From the NCBI GenBank assembly GCA_944385395.1, contig CALWXA010000033.1:1-36663 (forward strand): 36,663 nucleotides of DNA, read 5' to 3'. The translations under genes and the position numbers were made by a program. Position 1 is the first letter of the stretch. Each line of letters begins with the position of its first letter. This document shows, in pieces, positions 30,925 to 36,663 of the stretch. Source of the DNA: an uncultured Oscillospiraceae bacterium (GTDB lineage: Bacteria; Bacillota; Clostridia; Oscillospirales; Oscillospiraceae). Under the pieces are notes generated by a model. That model saw nothing but the letters and a program-made list of their open reading frames with translations. It was not told the DNA's origin and made no database searches.

Positions 30925-31458
30925 ATGAGGGATCGGGCGTGGCAGAAATGGGAGATCGCCGGGCTGCTGCTTGTCCTGGCGGCAGGCAATACCCTGCATT
31001 TTGTTTATGATTGGAGCGGCGGCAGCACCATTGCCGCTGTGTTTGCGGCGGTAAACGAATCCACCTGGGAGCACATGAAACTGCTGGCAGTGCCCTGGCT
31101 TTTATGGACGGTGCTCCAGGCGGCGGTGCTGCGGAATGTGTCGGTGCTGCCGGGACGGGCGCTGGGATTGCTGACGGGTCTTGCGGCCATCCCGCTGCTG
31201 TTCTACGGCTATACCGGCGCACTGGGGGTCAGCTCCATGATCGTGGACATCGCCATTTTCCAGGTGGCGGTATTGCTGGGATTTCTGGTAAGCTGGCTCA
31301 TCCAGAGCCATCGAAAACTCACCGGACGATTCTGGCAGATCCTGGCAGCCCTGGTGCTGCTGGGAGTGGCGGCGGTATTCGTGTGGTGGACCTTCCAGCC
31401 GCCCCGGCTGCCGGTGTTCATCGATCCCACCACCGGTCTGACGGGACCTGGGAAATAA
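30925..31458 (+). CDS. Multi-pass membrane protein, DUF6512-like
   Basis: A 177-residue integral membrane protein with about five hydrophobic segments. The motif LHFVYDWSGGSTIAAVFAAV followed by NESTWEHMK between the first two helices matches a clostridial family I recall as DUF6512, of unknown function. The conserved Asp-Trp-Ser-Gly and Glu-Ser-Thr-Trp-Glu-His loops are the only candidate functional residues. The ATG at 30925 has AGGAGG 7 nt upstream; the ATG at 30919 is too close to it. Likely co-transcribed with the MBL hydrolase gene, and followed by a terminator. Confidence 0.75.
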   Translation: MRDRAWQKWEIAGLLLVLAAGNTLHFVYDWSGGSTIAAVFAAVNESTWEHMKLLAVPWLLWTVLQAAVLRNVSVLPGRALGLLTGLAAIPLLFYGYTGALGVSSMIVDIAIFQVAVLLGFLVSWLIQSHRKLTGRFWQILAALVLLGVAAVFVWWTFQPPRLPVFIDPTTGLTGPGK

Positions 31459-31465
31459 GCATGCA

Positions 31466-31502
31466 GCGGCGCAGGGACTACGGCTCTGCGCCGCCGCTTT
31501 TT
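31466..31502 (+). terminator. Terminator after the DUF6512-like gene
   Basis: 9-bp stem GCGGCGCAG/CTGCGCCGC, then CGCTTTTTC. Confidence 0.82.
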
Positions 31503-31503
31503 C

Positions 31504-31532
31504 TTGACCGAAAGAAGTACAGGGAGTATAAT
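31504..31532 (+). promoter_or_regulatory. Promoter of the xpaC-telA operon
   Basis: -35 TTGACC (31504-31509), 17-bp spacer, perfect -10 TATAAT (31527-31532). Confidence 0.82.
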
Positions 31533-31582
31533 GTCCTCAAATACAATGCTGCCTGGCCTGCCAGGAACCCGGAGGCGATGGG

Positions 31583-32275
31583 ATGAAGAAGATCACACAT
31601 AAATCGGCCCTGCCGCTGTACGCTGCGGCGGTGGTCTGGATCGTGTATGCCCTGCTGTTCCCGCTGTATCAGCCGCTGCATTTCGTCATCGTGGCGGTGG
31701 TGTCGTTGGTGGTGGGACTGGTGGCCGCCAAGTTCTGCCCGGATGTGGTGGAACTGGTGCCGGAAGAGGAGGAAAAACCCACCGGCAATGCGGAGCTGGA
31801 TGAGATGATCCGGCAGGGCAAGGAAGCCCTGGCCCAGATGCGCCGGTTGGATGACGATATCGAGGACGACGCCATCTCCCGGAAGATCCGGCGTCTGGAG
31901 GAGGTCAGCGGGAAGATCTTCGCCCAGGTAAAGGCGGAGCCCGACAAGCTGCCTCAGATCCGGAAATTCATGAACTATTATCTGCCCACCACCCTGAAGC
32001 TGCTGAACGCCTACGCACGGATGGACCGCCAGCAAGTGGACGGAGAGAACATCCGCAGCACCATGGCACGGGTGGAATCCATTATGGACACGGTGGTGCA
32101 GGCCTTTGAGCGGCAGCTGGACAGCCTCTTCGGCGCCGAGGCCATGGATATCTCCACGGATATCACGGTGCTGGAGAATATGCTGGCCCGGGAGGGGCTG
32201 GCGGACGATCCCTTCCGCCGCAGCGACAAGAACAAAGACGACGATGCCTCCGGTGGGATCTCCCTGGAGCTTTGA
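31583..32275 (+). CDS. xpaC: XpaC-family membrane-anchored protein
   Basis: A 230-residue protein of the XpaC family (named for 5-bromo-4-chloroindolyl phosphate hydrolysis in Bacillus; the true role is unclear). Two adjacent membrane helices (about 10-30 and 33-50) anchor a long cytoplasmic helical domain with EMIRQGKEALAQMRRLDDD, then KFMNYYLPTTLKLLNAYARM, the family's most recognisable segment. The tail is acidic. It is followed 32 nt later by telA, the same pairing as xpaC-yaaN in Bacillus subtilis. First gene of a three-gene operon. Confidence 0.9.
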   Translation: MKKITHKSALPLYAAAVVWIVYALLFPLYQPLHFVIVAVVSLVVGLVAAKFCPDVVELVPEEEEKPTGNAELDEMIRQGKEALAQMRRLDDDIEDDAISRKIRRLEEVSGKIFAQVKAEPDKLPQIRKFMNYYLPTTLKLLNAYARMDRQQVDGENIRSTMARVESIMDTVVQAFERQLDSLFGAEAMDISTDITVLENMLAREGLADDPFRRSDKNKDDDASGGISLEL

Positions 32276-32307
32276 TGTGAGATTTTGATGAAAGAGAGGA
32301 AATGACC

Positions 32308-33471
32308 ATGACTGACAAGATGCCCGAACTGACCCTGGAGCCTTCTGCCGCCGCCGAGGCCGTGCCGGAACTGACCCTGACCCCTGAAGCTCCGGAAGCC
32401 CCCAAGGTGGAGGAAAAGAAGATCGAGCCGGTGAAGATGGATGAGGAGCTGCTCAGCGAGGATGAGCGCAAGGCCGTGGACGAATTCTCCAAAAAGATCG
32501 ACGTGCGGGACAGCAACATGATCCTGCAGTACGGCGCAGCGGCTCAGAAGAGCGTGGCCAGCTTCTCGGAAAATGCTCTGAACACCGTGCGCAGCAAGGA
32601 CCTGGGTGAGATCGGTGAGGATCTGAGCCAGCTGGTGGTGGAGCTCAAGGGCTTCGGCGCTGAGGAAGAGGAAAAGAAGGGCCTGTTCGGCCTTTTCAAG
32701 AAGGTGGGCAACCGTCTGGAGACCATGAAGGCCCAGTACAGCAAGGTGGAGGCCAACGTGGACAAGATCGCCCAGTCCCTGGAGCAGCATCAGATCACCC
32801 TGCTCAAGGACGTGGCCATGTTCGACCAGATGTATGAGCTGAACCTGAAATACTACAAGGAACTGACCATGTACATCCTGGCAGGCAAGAAGCGCCTGGA
32901 GGAAGTGCGTTCCGGCGAGCTGGAAGAGCTGCGCAAGAAGGCTCAGGAGAGCGGCCTTGCCGAGGATGCCCAGGCTTACAACGATCTGGTGAACCTGTGC
33001 GACCGGTTTGAAAAGAAGATCCATGACCGGGAGCTGACCCGTGTGGTATCCATCCAGATGGGCCCCCAGACCCGGCTGCTGCAGAACAACAACACCCTGA
33101 TGATCGAGAAGATCCAGTCCTCCCTGGTGAACACCATCCCCCTGTGGAAGAGCCAGATGGTGCTGGCCCTGGGTATGGAGCACGGCCGTCAGGCCACTGC
33201 CGCTCAGAGCGCCGTGACGGAGATGACCAACGAGCTTCTCAAGAAGAACGCCGAGAAGCTGAAGATGGGCACCATCGCCGCCGCCAAGGAGTCCGAGCGC
33301 AGCATCGTGGACGTGGAGACCCTGCAGCACACCAACCAGCAGCTGATCTCCACCCTGGACGAGGTGCTGGCCATCCAGAAGGAAGGCGCCGAAAAGCGCA
33401 GAAACGCCGAGGCCGAGCTGGGCCGTATCGAGGGCGAGCTGAAGGCCAAGCTGCTGGAGCTGCGGAGCTGA
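32308..33471 (+). CDS. telA: TelA-family toxic anion resistance protein (YaaN-like)
   Basis: A 387-residue, strongly helical cytoplasmic protein of the TelA/KlaA family, linked to tellurite and other envelope-stress resistance. The Pro/Glu-rich first 50 residues are disordered-looking. The conserved core includes LFGLFKKVGNRLETMKAQY, YYKELTMYILAGKKRLEE and IHDRELTRVVSIQMGPQTRLLQ, then NTIPLWKSQMVLALG; a coiled coil closes the protein. The ATG at 32308 is preferred to 32302, since AGAGGA then sits 7 nt upstream. Works presumably with the XpaC protein at the membrane. Mechanism of the family is not established. Confidence 0.93.
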   Translation: MTDKMPELTLEPSAAAEAVPELTLTPEAPEAPKVEEKKIEPVKMDEELLSEDERKAVDEFSKKIDVRDSNMILQYGAAAQKSVASFSENALNTVRSKDLGEIGEDLSQLVVELKGFGAEEEEKKGLFGLFKKVGNRLETMKAQYSKVEANVDKIAQSLEQHQITLLKDVAMFDQMYELNLKYYKELTMYILAGKKRLEEVRSGELEELRKKAQESGLAEDAQAYNDLVNLCDRFEKKIHDRELTRVVSIQMGPQTRLLQNNNTLMIEKIQSSLVNTIPLWKSQMVLALGMEHGRQATAAQSAVTEMTNELLKKNAEKLKMGTIAAAKESERSIVDVETLQHTNQQLISTLDEVLAIQKEGAEKRRNAEAELGRIEGELKAKLLELRS

Positions 33472-33499
33472 AACATTTCTCCTGGAAAGGAGCGTATCC

Positions 33500-33997
33500 A
33501 TGAAATTCTATCAACGCCGGGCTGTGGCCCTGGTGGTGCTGATCCTGGCCATCCTGGGCTCCAGCGCCTACGGCATCAGCCGTAAGCCGGCGCCGCTGCC
33601 GGAGGTACAGCAGTACCAGTGGATCAGCGACGAGGCAGGGCTCCTTTCTCAGGAGACCCGGTCTGTCATCGAATCCTACAATACGGCCTGGAACGAGAAA
33701 TACTATGCGGTGGTGGCCGTGGCGGCGGTGGAGGATATCTCCGGCCGCAGCCCGGAGGAGTTCGCCAAGGAACTGGGCAAGGCCTGGGGCTTAGGGGACC
33801 ACGACATGCTGCTGCTCCTGGCCAAGGGTGAAGACTACTATGTCTCCCTGGGCAACGGCCTGACCATGACCGACACCCAGCAGACCAAGCTGAAGACCGC
33901 CATTGAGCCGGATTACTACGGCGGCGACTGGGATGCGGCGGTGGTGAGCTTTATGCGCCAGGCTGATGTGATCTATGCCCAGATCCTGGGACGATGA
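33500..33997 (+). CDS. TPM-domain secreted or membrane-anchored protein
   Basis: A 165-residue protein with an N-terminal signal/anchor helix (about 8-25) and a TPM domain. The TPM pattern is visible: ISDEAGLLSQETRSVIESYN at the start, then VVAVAAVEDISGRSPEEFAKEL, GLGDHDMLLLLAKGEDYYVSLGNGL and a C-terminal helix. TPM domains are found in thylakoid repair proteins and bacterial YgcG-like proteins, some with phosphatase activity. AAAGGAG is 7-8 nt before the ATG, 28 nt after telA, so it is the third gene of the operon and links it to the outer face of the membrane. Confidence 0.85.
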   Translation: MKFYQRRAVALVVLILAILGSSAYGISRKPAPLPEVQQYQWISDEAGLLSQETRSVIESYNTAWNEKYYAVVAVAAVEDISGRSPEEFAKELGKAWGLGDHDMLLLLAKGEDYYVSLGNGLTMTDTQQTKLKTAIEPDYYGGDWDAAVVSFMRQADVIYAQILGR

Positions 33998-34002
33998 GAA
34001 AA

Positions 34003-34037
34003 GAAAAAAGAGAGCCCTATGGGGCTCTCTTTTTTTG
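34003..34037. terminator. Bidirectional terminator between TPM and MATE genes
   Basis: 9-bp stem AGAGAGCCC/GGGCTCTCT with loop TATG, an A-run before and seven T after. Confidence 0.9.
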
Positions 34038-34039
34038 AT

Positions 34040-35416
34040 TCAGCGGGGCGTATCCTGCTTTGTCTGGTAGGCGTCGTACACCGCCATCCGGCGCTGCACC
34101 TGACGGGTCTTGATGAAGTACAGCGGCAGCAGGATGCAGTCGGCGAAGATCCAGGCCAGGGGAGGGCCCATGCACACGCCGGCATAGCCCAGGGGCGCCG
34201 TCAGACAGAAGGCTGCAATGGCCCGGGCTGCCAGCTCTGCCGCACCGGCCAGCATGGCCGAGCTGGAAAAGCCCATGCCCTGGAGGCTGTTGCGGTAGAC
34301 AAAGATGATGGCCAGTGCCGGGTAGCAAAGGCCGCTGACGATGAGGTAGTGCCGGGCCTGCGCCAGGATCTCTACCTCGGAAGCGTCGATGAACAGCGAG
34401 GCGATGGTGGTGCCCCAGAAGAAATTGATGGTAAAGGCGGCTACGCAGTAAACCATGGCCACCAGGGTGATCTGCCGTACGCCCTTGCGGATCCGGTCCA
34501 GCTTACCGGCGCCCAGGTTCTGGCCGCAGTAGGTGGCCATGGTGAGGCCTGCCGACTCCATGGGGGCCGACAGCAGACACTCCACCTTGAACCCGGCGGA
34601 GATGGCGGCCACCGCACCCTTGCCCAGACTGTTCACGGCGCTTTGCAGCACGATGGAACCGATGGCGGTGATGGAAAACTGCAGGCCCATGGGCACGCCG
34701 ATGCCTGCAATACGCAGCATCTCCCGGAGATTGGGCCGCAGATCCTGCTTTTGCAGCCGCAGCAGCGGCACCTTGCAGCGAATGTACCAAAGGCAGCCCA
34801 GTCCGGCGGCGGCCTGAGAGGCCACCGTGGCGATGGCGGCGCCTTCCACCCCCATGCCCACCGGGCCCATCAGCAGAATGTCCAGTCCCACATTCACCAC
34901 CACGGCGGCAATGAGGAAGTACAGCGGCGTCCGGCTGTCGCCCAGGGAGCGCAGCACCCAGGAGACCATATTATATAAAATCGTGGCGCCGGTGCCCATA
35001 AAGATGATGAAGATATACCGGTAGGCGCCGGCAAAAATGTCCTCCGGCGTACGCACCAGACGCAAAATCCACTCCGTGGTGAAAAAGGTCAGTACCGTCA
35101 GCAGCACCGAGAACAGCAGGCTCAGCCAGATGATCTGACCGCAGCGCCGGCGTACCGCCGCTTCGTTGCCTGCCCCGAAGCTCTGGGCCAGGGGGATGGC
35201 GAAGCCGGAGCAGATCCCCTGGGCAAAGCCCAGCACCAGAAAGCTCAGCGAACCGGTGGAGCCTACCGCCGCAAAGGCGTCCACGCCCAGCAGTTTGCCC
35301 ACCAGAATGCTGTCGGCCAGGTTATAAAATTGCTGAAAGAGACTGCCCATCAGCAGCGGAAGACAGAAAAACAGAATCTGCTTCAGGGGTTTCCCCTGGG
35401 TCATGTCCCGGGTCAT
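34040..35416 (-). CDS. MATE family efflux transporter
   Basis: A 458-residue, 12-helix multidrug/toxin extrusion protein driven by Na+ or H+. The first helices carry FFCLPLLMGSLFQQFYNLADS and VGKLLGVDAFAAVGSTGSLSF; the second half repeats the fold with SITAIGSIVLQSAVNSLG and the MATYCGQNLGAG motif. The ATG at 35416 has AAGGAGGT 6-7 nt upstream; the open frame extends another 90 codons upstream but through promoter and terminator sequence. It belongs to the DinF/NorM-like clostridial group; substrate not predictable. Confidence 0.94.
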   Translation of the reverse strand: MTRDMTQGKPLKQILFFCLPLLMGSLFQQFYNLADSILVGKLLGVDAFAAVGSTGSLSFLVLGFAQGICSGFAIPLAQSFGAGNEAAVRRRCGQIIWLSLLFSVLLTVLTFFTTEWILRLVRTPEDIFAGAYRYIFIIFMGTGATILYNMVSWVLRSLGDSRTPLYFLIAAVVVNVGLDILLMGPVGMGVEGAAIATVASQAAAGLGCLWYIRCKVPLLRLQKQDLRPNLREMLRIAGIGVPMGLQFSITAIGSIVLQSAVNSLGKGAVAAISAGFKVECLLSAPMESAGLTMATYCGQNLGAGKLDRIRKGVRQITLVAMVYCVAAFTINFFWGTTIASLFIDASEVEILAQARHYLIVSGLCYPALAIIFVYRNSLQGMGFSSSAMLAGAAELAARAIAAFCLTAPLGYAGVCMGPPLAWIFADCILLPLYFIKTRQVQRRMAVYDAYQTKQDTPR

Positions 35417-35450
35417 GGCCCCACCTCCTTTTCCTTGGATCAGTTTCTTC

Positions 35451-35478
35451 ATTTTAGTGTTTTTTTTCGGATAGTCAA
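35451..35478 (-). promoter_or_regulatory. Promoter of the MATE gene
   Basis: Minus strand: -35 TTGACT (35473-35478), 16-bp spacer, -10 TAAAAT (35451-35456). Confidence 0.65.
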
Positions 35479-35480
35479 GG

Positions 35481-35530
35481 GGAAAATGAAAAACCTCTGT
35501 TTTGTTGGTAAAGTACAAAACAGAGGTTTT
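35481..35530 (-). terminator. Terminator of spoVT
   Basis: Perfect 16-bp stem AAAACCTCTGTTTTGT/ACAAAACAGAGGTTTT (35490-35505 with 35515-35530), 9-nt loop; the minus-strand 3' side continues TCATTTTCCCC. Confidence 0.85.
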
Positions 35531-35562
35531 CAATTTTGGCAATATGACGAAAAAGCGGCGGA

Positions 35563-36105
35563 TCAGCCCTCCATATGGCGGCCCAGGAACGCCGCCACCG
35601 TCTGAGCCAGCTTGTACTCCGTCTCGCCGCCGGCCTGGGGCTCGGGGGAGGCGAACAGCACCAGTCCCAGCACATCGCCCTGACAAAGAATGGGCGCTGC
35701 CACCGCCACGGCGTACTTATTGAGACTGTCGGATACATAGATGCACCGGTCCTGTCCGCCCTGACAGCGGTAGATATTGCGCTGCTCCATGACCCGCTCC
35801 AGATCGGCGGAGATCTGCTTGCCCAGCAGTTCCCGCTTGCCGGTGCCGGCAATGGCGATGACATTGTCACGGTCCGTTACGGCGGCGGTAAAGCTGGTGG
35901 AGCGGTTGAGGGTATCGCAGAACTGTGCGGCAAAATCCTCCAGTCCTCCGATGCGGGAGTACTTCTTGAAAATCACTTCCCCGTCCCGGGTGGTGTAGAT
36001 CTCCAGAGGATCCCCTTCCCGGATGCGCATGGTCCGGCGGATCTCCTTGGGGATCACCACCCGGCCCAGATCGTCGATTCTTCTTACGATGCCTGTTGCT
36101 TTCAT
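35563..36105 (-). CDS. spoVT: Stage V sporulation protein T
   Basis: A 180-residue forespore transcription regulator, matching Bacillus SpoVT in length (178). The N-terminal AbrB-type swapped-hairpin domain is almost invariant: MKATGIVRRIDDLGRVVIPK, then EIRRTMRIREGDPLEIYT. The C-terminal GAF-like domain contains VIAIAGTGKRELLGKQIS and APILCQGDVLGLVLF. In Bacillus it is made under sigma-G and tunes forespore genes and germination; its presence implies an endospore former. The ATG at 36105 has AGAGGTAA about 8 nt upstream; the open frame continues to 36234 without support. No clear sigma-G promoter could be picked out by eye. Confidence 0.96.
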   Translation of the reverse strand: MKATGIVRRIDDLGRVVIPKEIRRTMRIREGDPLEIYTTRDGEVIFKKYSRIGGLEDFAAQFCDTLNRSTSFTAAVTDRDNVIAIAGTGKRELLGKQISADLERVMEQRNIYRCQGGQDRCIYVSDSLNKYAVAVAAPILCQGDVLGLVLFASPEPQAGGETEYKLAQTVAAFLGRHMEG

Positions 36106-36128
36106 ATATGCATTACCTCTTGCGTTAC

Positions 36129-36180
36129 AAACTGTGCTGCTATTATCTGTCATTTGCACGGATTTATACCGGCACAGTTT
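36129..36180. promoter_or_regulatory. Long-spaced inverted repeat upstream of spoVT
   Basis: AAACTGTGC (36129-36137) and GCACAGTTT (36172-36180) form perfect 9-bp arms 34 nt apart, 24-75 nt upstream of the spoVT start. Either a dimer/loop operator or a leader hairpin. Confidence 0.5.
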
Positions 36181-36232
36181 GATCCTGCATATTTCTGCGA
36201 AACAAGCAGAAGCAATACACACAAAGCCCATC

Positions 36233-36266
36233 AAGAAAACGCCCGCTGGACCGGGAAAGGACCGCC
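36233..36266 (-). terminator. Terminator of the partial XRE gene
   Basis: Minus strand stem roughly CCGCCGG...CCAGCGG with a G-T pair, followed by CGTTTTCTT. Confidence 0.65.
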
Positions 36267-36273
36267 GGCGGGG

Positions 36274-36663
36274 CTATTTCCCACCACCCGGAGCCGGGCG
36301 CTTCCTGCCGCCCACACTGCCGGGCCCTTCCGACGGGGCCGCGCCGGTATGGCCGCTGTCGTCAGGGGGATAACCGCCCCGATTGGCCTGGAGGAACGCT
36401 TCCACAATGTCCTGGATGATCTTCCGCTGGGCAAGGGTCAGTCCGGTGATATCTACGGTGACGCTGCCCGCCTTTCTCCGATCCAGCAGATCGTCCGTGG
36501 TCACACCCAATATATTGGCAATGCGGATGAGTACATCAAAAGACGGAGTCCTTGTCCCGTTTTCGTATGCTGAGACAGAGGCCCCTGTTACGCCCAGGCG
36601 GGAAGCAAAATCCTGCTGGGTCATGCCCAGGTCCGTGCGGTATTTTTTGATTTTATCTCCGAT
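36274..36663 (-). CDS. XRE-family transcriptional regulator, 5' end outside the window
   Basis: A partial gene running off the window edge: the frame continues without a start through IGDKIKKYRTDLG before MTQQDFASRLGV. The helix-turn-helix is complete from there (TGASVSAYENGTRTPSFDVLIR, IANILGVTTDDLL). After a hydrophobic-patterned helix (LTLAQRKIIQDIVEAFLQ) comes a 40-residue Gly/Pro/Ser-rich tail ending in a basic GRKRPAPGGGK. The tail is low-complexity and unlike regulated domains. Target unknown; it lies upstream of spoVT on the same strand but is separated by a terminator. Confidence 0.85.
   Translation of the reverse strand: MGDKIKKYRTDLGMTQQDFASRLGVTGASVSAYENGTRTPSFDVLIRIANILGVTTDDLLDRRKAGSVTVDITGLTLAQRKIIQDIVEAFLQANRGGYPPDDSGHTGAAPSEGPGSVGGRKRPAPGGGK

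Overview
The window looks like a chromosomal segment of a GC-rich, Gram-positive, spore-forming anaerobic gut-type Clostridia, most likely Oscillospirales. This is inferred from spoVT (35563-36105), AAGGAGG-type ribosome sites before most genes, sigma-A promoters of TTGaca-17-TATAAT form, a yloU-yloV pair, xpaC-telA, a T-box on thrS, sodium-linked bioenergetics and no outer-membrane genes. I see no phage, transposase, CRISPR, rRNA or tRNA. Most of it reads as ordinary core and accessory chromosome.

Layout. 158-3034 (minus): AI-2E-type permease and a minimal SufC-SufB Fe-S scaffold pair. 3205-6166 (plus): degenerate ferritin-like protein, HD hydrolase, orphan FeoA behind a consensus promoter with an iron-box-like palindrome, then an SPFH membrane protein coupled to a ribbon-helix-helix protein. 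6287-11208 (minus): FakA/YloV kinase with its Asp23 partner, then a D-2-hydroxyacid dehydrogenase overlapping an FAD oxidoreductase. 11450-12829 (plus): membrane HtrA protease. 13061-15095 (minus): sodium-pump decarboxylase beta subunit plus a 43-residue gamma-like membrane peptide behind a candidate riboswitch/attenuator, then a nitroreductase. 15414-17019 (plus): a three-gene operon of a membrane-bound XRE regulator, a membrane protein sharing its outer domain, and a lipoprotein. 17208-26321 (plus): ychF, amino acid permease, HAD phosphatase, T-box-controlled thrS, TAXI-type TRAP transporter. 26382-27401 (minus): FMN alpha-hydroxyacid oxidase family. 27897-33997 (plus): membrane pyrophosphatase, MBL hydrolase, DUF6512-like membrane protein, xpaC-telA-TPM operon. 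34040-36663 (minus): MATE exporter, spoVT, partial XRE regulator.

Themes. Two ion pumps that probably move Na+ (OadB and a K+-dependent type pyrophosphatase with the Na+-type Glu), a TRAP importer and a MATE exporter suggest a sodium-based membrane economy. Iron handling is represented by FeoA and SufCB.

Most unusual signals. (1) A dispersed element of about 160 nt with four hairpins, present three times within 13 kb, each time abutting the 3' end of a gene in the same orientation, with compensatory stem changes and a possible 37-codon reading frame. (2) A leader before oadB in which a candidate aptamer stem and an intrinsic terminator compete for the same bases. (3) The XRE/Ig-like-domain/lipoprotein operon, a plausible undescribed envelope-sensing module. 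(4) The SPFH plus ribbon-helix-helix pair with a 19-bp palindrome on its promoter.
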